DNA of 64,000 nucleotides from Amphiduros pacificus (lineage: Eukaryota; Annelida; Polychaeta; Phyllodocida; Hesionidae), in NCBI GenBank assembly GCA_949316495.1, contig OX439005.1, positions 4,559,001-4,623,000 of the forward strand, given 5' to 3'. The notes under the pieces are model-generated. The model had not been told where the DNA came from and did no database searches. It saw only the letters and a program-made list of their open reading frames with translations. The translations under genes and the position numbers were made by a program. Below, piece after piece: positions 25,441 to 39,933 of this stretch; positions within the stretch are counted from its first letter, which is position 1; the number at the start of each line of letters is the position of its first letter.

Positions 25441-26032
25441 AGAACAACAACCGCTCCAAGACAGGCTAAAAAACAATAAGAAAAAAGGACAAGCAAATGA
25501 AATCAATTAAATCTAGATATCAAAATAAACAAATTATCCTGAATATAAGAAATTGACTATAGATTCCCGAGGTCAGAGAGTAAAGAAAGGCAAGTCATTA
25601 TAATTGGTCAGTGATTGACAGTTTCCAAGCTCACATCGATTCTCTGTACATTGATATGTCGTGCACTCTGCCGTCATTAAAATATTATGCCCACGGCACA
25701 CGCCAACCATATATTAGCTGTCACCGAGTCAACAAAGATTTGAAATGATATTTAGCTATTAATATCAAGTGATAGGTGTTATGTACCTAACTATGTTTCT
25801 GTAAAGGATATTATGTAAAATGTGCTCATCCATATTAGCCATTAATTACAACATTATTTTATCGTCTGCCAGGTCGGATTTATTGATTGGGAAATGATGC
25901 AGAAAGACAATTAAAAAAAGAGCTTCGAATGATAAGTATTATGGCACAGTTATGTCAAAGGCGTGACTTTTAGTGATCTGAGTAAACTTAGTATATTGTA
26001 TATTGTATATATAGTATATTGTTTGTCTAAAT
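25441..26032. other. Spacer before the giant array
   Basis: AT-rich sequence with a TATATTG run at 25990-26025. No gene is recognised. Confidence 0.35.
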
Positions 26033-29000
26033 CCTGGTGAGTAGTAGGATTACAGCCAGGTGAGTAGTAAGATTACAGCCAGGTGAGCAGTAAGATTACA
26101 GCCAGGTGAGCAGTAGGATTACAGCCAGGTGAGCAGTAGGATAACAGCCAGGTGAGCAGTAAGATTACAGCCAGGTGAGCAGTAAGATTACAGCCAGGTG
26201 AGCAGTAAGATTACAGCCAGGTGAGCAGTAAGATTACAGCCAGGTGAGCAGTAAGATTACAGCCTGGTGAGCAGTAGGATTACAGCCAGGTGAGCAGTAG
26301 GATTACAGCCTGGTGAGCAGTAGGATTACAGCCAGGTGAGCAGTAAGATTACAGCCTCGAGAGCAGTAGGATTACAGCCTCGAGAGCAGTAGGATTACAG
26401 CCTGGTGAGCAGTAAGATTACAGCCTGGTGAGCAGTAAGATTACAGCCTGGTGAGCAGTAAGATTACAGCCTGGTGAGCAGTAAGATTACAGCCGGGTGA
26501 GCAGTAAGATTACAGCCTGGTGAGCAGTAAGATTACAGCCTGGTGAGCAGTAAGATTACAGCCTGGTGAGCAGTAAGATTACAGCCTGGTGAGCAGTAAG
26601 ATTACAGCCGGGTGATTAGTAAGATTACAGCCTGGTGAGCAGTAAGATTACAGCCTGGTGAGCAGTAAGATTACAGCCTAGTGAGCAGTAAGATTACAGC
26701 CAGGTGAGCAGTAAGATTACAGCCAGGTGAGCAGTAAGATTACAGCCTGGTGAGCAGTAAGATTACAGCCTGGTGAGAAGTAAGATTACAGCCTGGTGAG
26801 CAGTAAGATTACAGCCAGGTGAGCAGTAAGATTACAGCCTGGTGAGCAGTAAGATTACAGCCAGGTGAGCAGTAAGATTACAGCCTGGTGAGCAGTAAGA
26901 TTACAGCCAGGTGAGCAGTAAGATTACAGCCAGGTGAGAAGTAAGATTACAGCCAGGTGAGCAGTAAGATTACAGCCAGGTGAGCAGTAAGATTACAGCC
27001 TGGTGAGCAGTAAGATAACAGCCAGGTGAGCAGTAAGATTACAGCCAGGTGAGCAGTACGATTACAGCCTGGTGAGAAGTAAGATTACAGCCAGGTGAGC
27101 AGTAAGATTACAGCCAGGTGAGCAGTAAGATTACAGCCTGGTGAGAAGTAAGATTACAGCCAGGTGAGCAGTACGATTACAGCCAGGTGAGCAGTAAGAT
27201 TACAGCCTGGTGAGCAGTAAGATTACAGCCAGGTGAGCAGTAAGATTACAGCCTGGTGAGCAGTAAGATTACAGCCTGGTGAGAAGTAAGATTACAGCCT
27301 GGTGAGCAGTAAGATTACAGCCAGGTGAGCAGTAAGATTACAGCCAGGTGAGCAGTAAGATTACAGCCAGGTGAGCAGTAAGATTACAGCCAGGTGAGCA
27401 GTAAGATTACAGCCAGGTGAGCAGTAAGATTACAGCCTGGTGAGCAGTAAGATTACAGCCTGGTGAGCAGTAAGACTACAGCCAGGTGAGCAGTAAGATT
27501 ACAGCCTGGTGAGCAGTAAGATTACAGCCTGGTGAGCAGTAAGATTACAGCCTGGTGAGATGTAAGATTACAGCCTGGTGAGCAGTAAGATTGCAGCCAG
27601 GTGAGCAGTAAGATTACAGCCTGGTGAGCAGTAAGATTACAGCCTGGTGAGCAGCAAGATGACAGCCTGGTGAGAAGTAAGATTACAGCCTGGTGAGCAG
27701 TAAGATTACAGCCAGGTGAGCAGTAAGATTACAGCCTGGTGAGCAGTAAGATTACAGCCTGGTGAGCAGTAAGATTACAGCCTGGTGAGAAGTAAGATTA
27801 CAGCCTGGTGAGCAGTAAGATTACAGCCAGGTGAGCAGTAGGATAACAGCCAGGTGAGCAGTAAGATTACAGCCAGGTGAGCAGTAAGATTACAGCCTGG
27901 TGAGCAGTAGGATTACAGCCAGGTGAGCAGTAGGATTACAGCCTGGTGAGAAGTAAGATTACAGCCAGGTGAGCAGTAAGATTACAGCCTGGTGAGCAGT
28001 AAGATTACAGCCTGGTGAGAAGTAAGATTACAGCCTGGTGAGCAGTAAGATTACAGCCAGGTGAGCAGTAAGATTACAGCCAGGTGAGCAGTAAGATTAC
28101 AGCCAGGTGAGCAGTAATATTACAGCCAGGTGAGCAGTAAGATTACAGCCTGGTGAGCAGTAAGATTACAGCCTGGTGAGCAGTAAGACTACAGCCAGGT
28201 GAGCAGTAAGATTACAGCCTGGTGAGCAGTAAGATTACAGCCTGGTGAGCAGTAAGATTACAGCCTGGTGAGATGTAAGATTACAGCCTGGTGAGCAGTA
28301 AGATTGCAGCCAGGTGAGCAGTAAGATTACAGCCTGGTGAGCAGTAAGATTACAGCCTGGTGAGCAGCAAGATGACAGCCTGGTGAGAAGTAAGATTACA
28401 GCCTGGTGAGCAGTAAGATTACAGCCAGGTGAGCAGTAAGATTACAGCCTGGTGAGCAGTAAGATTACAGCCTGGTGAGCAGTAAGATTACAGCCTGGTG
28501 AGAAGTAAGATTACAGCCTGGTGAGCAGTAAGATTACAGCCAGGTGAGCAGTAGGATAACAGCCAGGTGAGCAGTAAGATTACAGCCAGGTGAGCAGTAA
28601 GATTACAGCCTGGTGAGCAGTAAGATTACAGCCTGGTGAGCAGTAAGATTACAGCCTGGTGAGCAGTAAGATTACAGCCTGGTGAGCAGTAAGATTACAG
28701 CCAGGTGAGCAGTAAGATTACAGCCTGGTGAGCAGTAAGATTACAGCCAGGTGAGCAGTAAGATTACAGCCAGGTGAGCAGTAAGATTACAGCCTGGTGA
28801 GCAGTAAGATTACAGCCAGGTGAGCAGTAAGATTACAGCCAAGTGAGCAGTAAGATTACAGCCTCGAGAGCAGTAAGATTACAGCCTGGTGAGCAGTAAG
28901 ATTACAGCCAAGTGAGCAGTAAGATTACAGCCAGGTGAGCAGTAAGATTACAGCCTTGTGAGCAGTAAGATTACAACCTGGTGAGCAGTAAGATTACAGC

Positions 29001-32000
29001 CTGGTGAGCAGTAAGATTACAGCCAGGTGAGCAGTAAGATTACAGCCAAGTGAGCAGTAAGATTACAGCCTAGTGAGCAGTAAGATTACAGCCAGGTGAG
29101 CAGTAAGATTACAACCTGGTGATAAGTAAGATTACAGCCTGGTGAGCAGTAAGATTACAGCCTAGTGAGCAGTAAGATTACAGCCTAGTGAGCAGTAAGA
29201 TTACAGCCTCGAGAGCAGTAAGATTACAGCCTGGTGAGCAGTAAGATTACAGCCTGGTGAGCAGTAAGATTACAGCCCCGAGAGCAGTAGGATTACAGCC
29301 TGGTGAGCAGTAAGATTACAGCCTGGTGAGCAGTAAGATTGCAACCAGGTGAGCAGTAAGATTACAGCCTGGTGAGCAGTAAGATTGCAACCAGGTGAGC
29401 AGTAAGATTACAGCCTGGTGAGCAGTAAGATAACAGCCTAATGAGCAGTAAGATTACAGCCAGGTGAGCAGTAAGATTACAGCCTGGTGAGCAGTAAGAT
29501 TGCAACCAGGTGAGCAGTAAGATTACAGCCTGGTGAGCAGTAAGATAACAGCCTAATGAGCAGTAAGATTACAGCCTAGTGAGCAGTAAGATTACAGCCT
29601 AGTGAGCAGTAAGATTACAGCCAGGTGAGCAGTAAGATTACAGCCTAGTGAGCAGTAAGATTACAGCCAGGTGAGCAGTAAGATTACAGCCAGGTGAGCA
29701 GTAAGATTACAGCCAGGTGAGCAGTAAGATTACAGCCTGGTGAGCAGTAAGATAACAGCCTAATGAGCAGTAAGATTACAGCCTAGTGAGCAGTAAGATA
29801 ACAGCCTAATGAGCAGTAAGATTACAGCCTAGTGAGCAGTAAGATTACAGCCTAGTGAGCAGTAAGATTACAGCCAGGTGAGCAGTAAGATTACAGCCAA
29901 GTGAGCAGTAAGATTACAGCCAGGTGAGCAGTAAGATTACAGCCTTGTGAGCAGTAAGATTACAACCTGGTGAGCAGTAAGATTACAGCCTGGTGAGCAG
30001 TAAGATTACAGCCAGGTGAGCAGTAAGATTACAGCCAAGTGAGCAGTAAGATTACAGCCTAGTGAGCAGTAAGATTACAGCCAGGTGAGCAGTAAGATTA
30101 CAACCTGGTGATAAGTAAGATTACAGCCTGGTGAGCAGTAAGATTACAGCCTAGTGAGCAGTAAGATTACAGCCTAGTGAGCAGTAAGATTACAGCCTCG
30201 AGAGCAGTAAGATTACAGCCTGGTGAGCAGTAAGATTACAGCCTGGTGAGCAGTAAGATTACAGCCCCGAGAGCAGTAGGATTACAGCCTGGTGAGCAGT
30301 AAGATTACAGCCTGGTGAGCAGTAAGATTGCAACCAGGTGAGCAGTAAGATTACAGCCTGGTGAGCAGTAAGATTGCAACCAGGTGAGCAGTAAGATTAC
30401 AGCCTGGTGAGCAGTAAGATAACAGCCTAATGAGCAGTAAGATTACAGCCAGGTGAGCAGTAAGATTACAGCCTGGTGAGCAGTAAGATTGCAACCAGGT
30501 GAGCAGTAAGATTACAGCCTGGTGAGCAGTAAGATAACAGCCTAATGAGCAGTAAGATTACAGCCTAGTGAGCAGTAAGATTACAGCCTAGTGAGCAGTA
30601 AGATTACAGCCAGGTGAGCAGTAAGATTACAGCCTAGTGAGCAGTAAGATTACAGCCAGGTGAGCAGTAAGATTACAGCCAGGTGAGCAGTAAGATTACA
30701 GCCAGGTGAGCAGTAAGATTACAGCCTGGTGAGCAGTAAGATAACAGCCTAATGAGCAGTAAGATTACAGCCTAGTGAGCAGTAAGATAACAGCCTAATG
30801 AGCAGTAAGATTACAGCCTAGTGAGCAGTAAGATTACAGCCTAGTGAGCAGTAAGATTACAGCCAGGTGAGCAGTAAGATTACAGCCAGGTGAGCAGTAA
30901 GATTACAGCCAGGTGAGCAGTAAGATTACAGCCTGGTGAGCAGTAAGATAACAGCCTAATGAGCAGTAAGATTACAGCCTAGTGAGCAGTAAGATTACAG
31001 CCTAGTGAGCAGTAAGATTACAGCCAGGTGAGCAGTAAGATTACAGCCTAGTGAGCAGTAAGATTACAGCCTAGTGAGCAGTAAGATTACAGCCAGGTGA
31101 GCAGTAAGATTACAGCCAGGTGAGCAGTAAGATTGCAACCAGGTGAGCAGTAAGATTACAGCCTAGTGAGCAGTAAGATTACAGCCAGGTGAGCAGTAAG
31201 ATTACAGCCAGGTGAGCAGTAAGATTACAGCCAGGTGAGCAGTAAGATTACAGCCTGGTGAGCAGTAAGATAACAGCCTAATGAGCAGTAAGATTACAGC
31301 CTAGTGAGCAGTAAGATTACAGCCTAGTGAGCAGTAAGATAACAGCCTAATGAGCAGTAAGATTACAGCCTAGTGAGCAGTAAGATTACAGCCTAGTGAG
31401 CAGTAAGATTACAGCCTAGTGAGCAGTAAGATTACAGCCTGGTGAGCAGTAAGATAACAGCCTAATGAACAGTAAGATTACAGCCTAGTGAGCAGTAAGA
31501 TTACAGCCTAGTGAGCAGTAAGATTACAGCCTAGTGAGCAGTAAGATTACAGCCTGGTGAGAAGTAAGATTACAGCCAGGTGAGCAGTAAGATTACAGCC
31601 TGGTGAGCAGTAAGATTACAGCCAGGTGAGCAGTAAGATTACAGCCAGGTGAGCAGTAAGATTACAGCCTGGTGAGCAGTAAGATTACAGCCAGGTGAGC
31701 AGTAAGATTACAGCCAAGTGAGCAGTAAGATTACAGCCTCGAGAGCAGTAAGATTACAGCCTGGTGAGCAGTAAGATTACAGCCAAGTGAGCAGTAAGAT
31801 TACAGCCAGGTGAGCAGTAAGATTACAGCCTTGTGAGCAGTAAGATTACAACCTGGTGAGCAGTAAGATTACAGCCTGGTGAGCAGTAAGATTACAGCCA
31901 GGTGAGCAGTAAGATTACAGCCAAGTGAGCAGTAAGATTACAGCCTAGTGAGCAGTAAGATTACAGCCAGGTGAGCAGTAAGATTACAACCTGGTGATAA

Positions 32001-35000
32001 GTAAGATTACAGCCTGGTGAGCAGTAAGATTACAGCCTAGTGAGCAGTAAGATTACAGCCTAGTGAGCAGTAAGATTACAGCCTCGAGAGCAGTAAGATT
32101 ACAGCCTGGTGAGCAGTAAGATTACAGCCTGGTGAGCAGTAAGATTACAGCCCCGAGAGCAGTAGGATTACAGCCTGGTGAGCAGTAAGATTACAGCCTG
32201 GTGAGCAGTAAGATTGCAACCAGGTGAGCAGTAAGATTACAGCCTGGTGAGCAGTAAGATTGCAACCAGGTGAGCAGTAAGATTACAGCCTGGTGAGCAG
32301 TAAGATAACAGCCTAATGAGCAGTAAGATTACAGCCAGGTGAGCAGTAAGATTACAGCCTGGTGAGCAGTAAGATTACAGCCTGGTGAGCAGTAAGATTA
32401 CAGCCAGGTGAGCAGTAAGATTACAGCCAGGTGAGCAGTAAGATTACAGCCTGGTGAGCAGTAAGATTGCAACCAGGTGAGCAGTAAGATTACAGCCTGG
32501 TGAGCAGTAAGATAACAGCCTAATGAGCAGTAAGATTACAGCCTAGTGAGCAGTAAGATTACAGCCTAGTGAGCAGTAAGATTACAGCCAGGTGAGCAGT
32601 AAGATTACAGCCTAGTGAGCAGTAAGATTACAGCCAGGTGAGCAGTAAGATTACAGCCAGGTGAGCAGTAAGATTACAGCCAGGTGAGCAGTAAGATTAC
32701 AGCCAGGTGAGCAGTAAGATAACAGCCTAATGAGCAGTAAGATTACAGCCTAGTGAGCAGTAAGATTACAGCCTAGTGAGCAGTAAGATTACAGCCAGGT
32801 GAGCAGTAAGATTACAGCCAGGTGAGCAGTAAGATTGCAACCAGGTGAGCAGTAAGATTACAGCCTAGTGAGCAGTAAGATTACAGCCAGGTGAGCAGTA
32901 AGATTACAGCCAGGTGAGCAGTAAGATTACAGCCAGGTGAGCAGTAAGATTACAGCCTGGTGAGCAGTAAGATAACAGCCTAATGAGCAGTAAGATTACA
33001 GCCTAGTGAGCAGTAAGATTACAGCCTAGTGAGCAGTAAGATAACAGCCTAATGAGCAGTAAGATTACAGCCTAGTGAGCAGTAAGATTACAGCCTAGTG
33101 AGCAGTAAGATTACAGCCTAGTGAGCAGTAAGATTACAGCCTGGTGAGCAGTAAGATAACAGCCTAATGAACAGTAAGATTACAGCCTAGTGAGCAGTAA
33201 GATTACAGCCTAGTGAGCAGTAAGATTACAGCCTAGTGAGCAGTAAGATTACAGCCTGGTGAGAAGTAAGATTACAGCCAGGTGAGCAGTAAGATTACAG
33301 CCTGGTGAGCAGTAAGATTACAGCCAGGTGAGCAGTAAGATTACAGCCAGGTGAGCAGTAAGATTACAGCCTGGTGAGCAGTAAGATTACAGCCAGGTGA
33401 GCAGTAAGATTACAGCCAAGTGAGCAGTAAGATTACAGCCTCGAGAGCAGTAAGATTACAGCCTGGTGAGCAGTAAGATTACAGCCAAGTGAGCAGTAAG
33501 ATTACAGCCAGGTGAGCAGTAAGATTACAGCCTTGTGAGCAGTAAGATTACAACCTGGTGAGCAGTAAGATTACAGCCTGGTGAGCAGTAAGATTACAGC
33601 CAGGTGAGCAGTAAGATTACAGCCAAGTGAGCAGTAAGATTACAGCCTAGTGAGCAGTAAGATTACAGCCAGGTGAGCAGTAAGATTACAACCTGGTGAT
33701 AAGTAAGATTACAGCCTGGTGAGCAGTAAGATTACAGCCTAGTGAGCAGTAAGATTACAGCCTAGTGAGCAGTAAGATTACAGCCTCGAGAGCAGTAAGA
33801 TTACAGCCTGGTGAGCAGTAAGATTACAGCCTGGTGAGCAGTAAGATTACAGCCCCGAGAGCAGTAGGATTACAGCCTGGTGAGCAGTAAGATTACAGCC
33901 TGGTGAGCAGTAAGATTGCAACCAGGTGAGCAGTAAGATTACAGCCTGGTGAGCAGTAAGATTGCAACCAGGTGAGCAGTAAGATTACAGCCTGGTGAGC
34001 AGTAAGATAACAGCCTAATGAGCAGTAAGATTACAGCCAGGTGAGCAGTAAGATTACAGCCTGGTGAGCAGTAAGATTACAGCCTGGTGAGCAGTAAGAT
34101 TACAGCCAGGTGAGCAGTAAGATTACAGCCAGGTGAGCAGTAAGATTACAGCCTGGTGAGCAGTAAGATTGCAACCAGGTGAGCAGTAAGATTACAGCCT
34201 GGTGAGCAGTAAGATAACAGCCTAATGAGCAGTAAGATTACAGCCTAGTGAGCAGTAAGATTACAGCCTAGTGAGCAATAAGATTACAGCCAGGTGAGCA
34301 GTAAGATTACAGCCTAGTGAGCAGTAAGATTACAGCCAGGTGAGCAGTAAGATTACAGCCAGGTGAGCAGTAAGATTACAGCCAGGTGAGCAGTAAGATA
34401 ACAGCCTAATGAGCAGTAAGATTACAGCCTAGTGAGCAGTAAGATTACAGCCTAGTGAGCAGTAAGATTACAGCCAGGTGAGCAGTAAGATTACAGCCTA
34501 GTGAGCAGTAAGATTACAGCCAGGTGAGCAGTAAGATTACAGCCAGGTGAGCAGTAAGATTACAGCCAGGTGAGCAGTAAGATTACAGCCTGGTGAGCAG
34601 TAAGATAACAGCCTAATGAGCAGTAAGATTACAGCCTAGTGAGCAGTAAGATTACAGCCTAGTGAGCAGTAAGATTACAGCCAGGTGAGCAGTAAGATTA
34701 CAGCCTAGTGAGCAGTAAGATTACAGCCTAGTGAGCAGTAAGATTACAGCCTAGTGAGCAGTAAGATTACAGCCAGGTGAGCAGTAAGATTACAGCCTAG
34801 TGAGCAGTAAGATTACAGCCTGGTGAGCAGTAAGATTACAGCCAGGTGAGCAGTAAGATTGCAACCAGGTGAGCAGTAAGATTACAGCCTGGTGAGCAGT
34901 AAGATAACAGCCTAATGAGCAGTAAGATTACAGCCTAGTGAGCAGTAAGATTACAGCCTAGTGAGCAGTAAGATTACAGCCAGGTGAGCAGTAAGATTAC

Positions 35001-38000
35001 AGCCAGGTGAGCAGTAAGATTACAGCCAGGTGAGCAGTAAGATTACAGCCAGGTGAGCAGTAAGATTACAGCCAGGTGAGCAGTAAGATTACAGCCTGGT
35101 GAGCAGTAAGATAACAGCCTAATGAGCAGTAAGATTACAGCCTAGTGAGCAGTAAGATTACAGCCTAGTGAGCAGTAAGATAACAGCCTAATGAGCAGTA
35201 AGTTTACAGCCTAGTGAGCAGTAAGATTACAGCCTAGTGAGCAGTAAGATTACAGCCTAGTGAGCAGTAAGATTACAGCCTGGTGAGCAGTAAGATAACA
35301 GCCTAATGAGCAGTAAGATTACAGCCTAGTGAGCAGTAAGATTACAGCCTAGTGAGTAGTAAGATAACAGCCTAATGAGCAGTAAGATTACAGCCTAGTG
35401 AGCAGTAAGATTACAGCCTAGTGAGCAGTAAGATTACAGCCTAGTGAGCAGTAAGATTACAGCCTGGTGAGCAGTAAGATTACAGCCTGGTGAGCAGTAA
35501 GATTACAGCCTGGTGAGCAGTAAGATAACAGCCTAATGAGCAGTAAGATTACAGCCAGGTGAGCAGTAAGATTACAGCCAGGTGAGCAGTAAGATTACAG
35601 CCAGGTGAGCAGTAAGATTACAGCCTGGTGAGCAGTAAGATTACAGCCTAGTGAGCAGTAAGATAACAGCCTAATGAGCAGTAAGATTACAGCCTAGTGA
35701 GCAGTAAGATTACAGCCTAGTGAGCAGTAAGATTACAGCCTAGTGAGCAGTAAGATAACAGCCTAATGAGCAGTAAGATTACAGCCTAGTGAGCAGTAAG
35801 ATTACAGCCTAGTGAGCAGTAAGATTACAGCCTGGTGAGCAGTAAGATTACAGCCAGGTGAGCAGTAAGATTACAGCCAGGTGAGCAGTAAGATTACAGC
35901 CAGGTGAGCAGTAAGATTACAGCCAGGTGAGCAGTAAGATTACAGCCAGGTGAGCAGTAAGATTACAGCCAGGTGAGCAGTAAGATTACAGCCAAGTGAG
36001 CAGTAAGATTACAGCCAGGTGAGAAGTAAGATTACAGCCTGGTGAGCAGTAAGATTACAGCCTGGTGAGCAGTAATATTACAGCCAGGTGAGAAGTAAGA
36101 TTGCAGCCTGGTGAGCAGTAAGATTACAGCCTGGTGTGTAGTAAGATTACAGCCTGGTGAGCAGTAAGATTTGAGCCAGGTGAGCAGTAAGATTACAGCC
36201 AGGTGAGCAGTAAGATTACAGCCTGGTGAGCAGTAAGATAACAGCCTAATGAGCAGTAAGATTACAGCCTAGTGAGCAGTAAGATTACAGCCTAGTGAGC
36301 AGTAAGATTACAGCCTAGTGAGCAGTAAGATAACAGCCTAATGAGCAGTAAGATTACAGCCTAGTGAGCAGTAAGATTACAGCCTAGTGAGCAGTAAGAT
36401 TACAGCCTGGTGAGCAGTAAGATTACAGCCAGGTGAGCAGTAAGATTACAGCCAGGTGAGCAGTAAGATTACAGCCAGGTGAGCAGTAAGATTACAGCCA
36501 GGTGAGCAGTAAGATTACAGCCAGGTGAGCAGTAAGATTACAGCCAGGTGAGCAGTAAGATTACAGCCAAGTGAGCAGTAAGATTACAGCCAGGTGAGAA
36601 GTAAGATTACAGCCTGGTGAGCAGTAAGATTACAGCCTGGTGAGCAGTAATATTACAGCCAGGTGAGAAGTAAGATTGCAGCCTGGTGAGCAGTAAGATT
36701 ACAGCCTGGTGAGCAGTAAGATTACAGCCTGGTGAGCAGTAAGATTTGAGCCAGGTGAGCAGTAAGATTACAGCCAGGTGAGCAGTAAGATTACAGCCTG
36801 GTGAGCAGTAAGATTACAGCCAGGTGAGCAGTAAGATTACAGCCTGGTGAGCAGTAGGATTACAGCCTGGTGAGCAGTAAGATTACAGCCTGGTGAGCAG
36901 TAAGATTACAGCCTGGTGAGCAGTAAGATTACAGCCAGGTGAGCAGTAAGATTACAGCCTGGTGAGCAGTAGGATTACAGCCTGGTGAGCAGTAAGATTA
37001 CAGCCTGGTGAGCAGTAAGATTACAGCCTGGTGAGCAGTAAGATTACAGCCTGGTGAGCAGTAAGATTACAGCCTGGTGAGCAGTAAGATTACAGCCTGG
37101 TGAGCAGTAAGATTACAGCCTGGTGAGCAGTAAGATTACAGCCTGGTGAGCAGTAAGATTACAGCCAGGTGAGCAGTAAGATTACAGCCTGGTGAGCAGT
37201 GAGATTACAGCCTGGTGAGCAGTAAGATTACAGCCTGGTGAGCAGTAAGATTACAGCCTGGTGAGCAGTGAGATTACAGCCTGGTGAGCAGTAAGATTAC
37301 AGCCTGGTGAGTAGTAAGATAACAGCCAGGTGAGCAGTAAGATTACAGCCAGGTGAGCAGTAAGATTACAGCCAGGTGAGCAGTAAGATTACAGCCTGGT
37401 GATAAGTAAGATTACAGCCTGGTGAGCAGTAAGATTACAGCCTGGTGAGCAGTAAGATTACAGCCTGGTGAGCAGTAAGATTACAGCCTGGTGAGCAGTA
37501 AGATTACAGCCTGGTGAGCAGTAAGATTACAGCCTGGTGAGCAGTAAGATTACAGTCAGGTGAGCAGTAGGATTACAGCCAGGTGGGCAGTAGGATTACA
37601 GCCTGGTGAGCAGTAAGATTACAGCCTGGTGAGAAGTACGATTACAGCCTGGTGAGCAGTAAGATTACAGCCTGGTGAGAAGTAAGATTACAGCCTCGAG
37701 AGCAGTAGGATTACAGCCTGGTGAGCAGTAAGATTACAGCCAGGTGAGCAGTAAGATTACAACCTGGTGATAAGTAAGATTACAGCCTGGTGAGCAGTAA
37801 GATTACAGCCTGGTGAGCAGTAAGATTACAGCCTCGAGAGCAGTAGGATTACAGCCTGGTGAGCAGTAAGATTACAACCTGGTGATAAGTAGGATTACAG
37901 CCAGGTGAGCAGTAAGATTACAGCCTGGTGAGCAGTAAGATTACAGCCTGGTGAGCAGTAAGATTACAGCCTGGTGAGTAGTAAGATTACAGCCTGGTGA

Positions 38001-38292
38001 GTAGTAAGATTACAGGCTGGTGAGCAGTAAGATTACAACCTGGTGAGCAGTAAGATTACAGCCTGGTGAGCAGTAAGATTACAGCCTGGTGAGCAGTAGG
38101 ATTACAGCCTAGTGAGCAGTAGGATTACAGCCAGGTGAGTAGTAAGATTACAGCCAGGTGAGTAGTAAGATTACAGCCTGGTGAGCAGTAAGATTACAGC
38201 CTGGTGAGCAGTAAGATTACAGCCTGGTGAGCAGTAAGATTACAGCCTAATGAGCAGTAAGATTACAGCCAGGTGAGCAGTAAGATTACAGT
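26033..38292. repeat. Giant 23-bp minisatellite, about 530 copies, 12.3 kb
   Basis: The unit contains GTGAGCAGTAAGATTACAG then CCAG or CCTG. Variants include CCTAGT, CCAAGT, CCTCGA, ACAACC and GATAACAGCCTAAT. A rare variant string (CCTTGTGAGC followed by ACAACCTGG) recurs at 28951, 29940, 31826 and 33528. These are spaced 989, 1886 and 1702 bp apart, all exact multiples of 23, so long blocks were copied in register. Another marker, TAAGACTACAG, recurs at 27471 and 28184 (713 bp, 31 units). The array lies inside the first large intron. Each unit holds donor-like and acceptor-like motifs. Confidence 0.97.
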
Positions 38293-38337
38293 CTATACAT
38301 AGCATATTATACATTTAAGCCTCATGCTTCATCATCA

Positions 38338-39745
38338 GATATGACATCATATTACATAGGTGAGCTTCAATATGACATCATATTACATAGGTGAGCTTCA
38401 ATATGACATCATATTACACAGGTGAGCTTCAGTATGACATCATCTTACATAGGTGAGCTTCAGCATGACATCATATTACATAGGTGAGCTTCAGTATGAC
38501 ATCATATTACATAGGTGAGCTTCAATATGACATCATATTACATAGGTGAGCTTCAGTATGACATCATATTACATAGGTAAGCTTCAATATGACATCATAT
38601 TACATAGGTGAGCTTCAGTATGACATCATATTACATAGGTTAGCTTCAATATGACATCATATTACATAGGTTAGCTTCAGTATGACATCATATTACATAG
38701 GTAAGCTTCAATATGACATCATATTACATAGGTGATCTTCAGTATGACATCATATTACATAGGTGAGCTTCAATATGACATCATATTACATAGGTGAGCT
38801 TCAGTATGACATCATATTACATAGGTAAGCTTCAATATGACATCATATTACATAGGTGAGCTTCAGTATGACATCATATTACATAGGTTAGCTTCAATAT
38901 GACATCATATTACATAGGTTAGCTTCAGTATGACATCATATTACATAGGTAAGCTTCAATATGACATCATATTACATAGGTGATCTTCAGTATGACATCA
39001 TATTACATAGGTGAGCTTCAGTATGACATCATATTACATAGGTGAGCTTCAATATGACATCATATTACATAGGTGAGCTTCAGCATGACATCATATTACA
39101 TAGGTGAGCTTCAGTATGACATCATATTACATAGGTTAGCTTCAATATGACATCATATTACATAGGTTAGCTTCAGTATGACATCATATTACATAGGTAA
39201 GCTTCAATATGACATCATATTACATAGGTGATCTTCAGTATGACATCATATTACATAGGTGAGCTTCAATATGACATCATATTACAAAGGTGAACTTCAG
39301 TATGACATCATATTACACAGGTGAGCTTCAATATGACATCATATTACATAGGTGAGCTTCAGTATGACATCATATTACAAAGGTGAGCTTCAGTATGACA
39401 TCATATTACATAGGTGAGCTTCAATATGACATCATATTACATAGGTGAGCTTCAATATGACATCATATTACATAGGTGAGCTTCAATATGACATCATATT
39501 ACATAGGTGAGCTTCAATATGACATCATATTACATAGTTGAGCTTCAGTATGACATCATATTACATAGGTGAGCTTCAGTATGACATCATATTACATAGG
39601 TGAGCTTCAATATGACATCATATTACATAGGTGAGCTTCAATATGACATCATATTACATAGGTGAGCTTCAGTATGACATCATATTACATAGGTGAGCTT
39701 CAATATGACACCATATTACACAGGTGAGCTTCAGTATGACATCAT
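38338..39745. repeat. 31-bp minisatellite, left part, about 45 copies
   Basis: The unit contains TATGACATCATATTACATAG then GTGAGCTTCA. A block carrying GTTAGC, GTAAGC and GTGATC variants repeats at about 38635-38750, 38885-38990 and 39130-39240. The TGACATCA core sits in every unit. Confidence 0.95.
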
Positions 39746-39933
39746 GTATGTCAATCATGGTTTTATAGATGAATTTAATGTTTTAACCAACTATTTTATG
39801 ATTGTATATATTTGTAAATATCACACCGTCATGCAATAGCTTTAAGCTAGTTTTAATTGTTGATTTAATCATGACAATAAATAAAATTTTGTATTTTGTA
39901 TTTTGGGTTTTTTTTTTTTTTTTTTTTTTTTGT
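39746..39933 (+). mobile_element. Truncated retroelement 3' end inserted in the 31-bp array
   Basis: This unique segment of about 190 bp interrupts the array. It ends ACAATAAATAAAATTTTGTA then TTTTGTATTTTGGG and a long T run. Its polarity and tail look like a 5'-truncated LINE or SINE 3' end. ATCAT flanks both sides and may be a short target duplication. Confidence 0.55.

Noticed and set aside
26033-38292. CRISPR-like array of regularly spaced repeats
   Set aside because: Units are head-to-tail with no unique spacers, and the sequence is from an animal intron.
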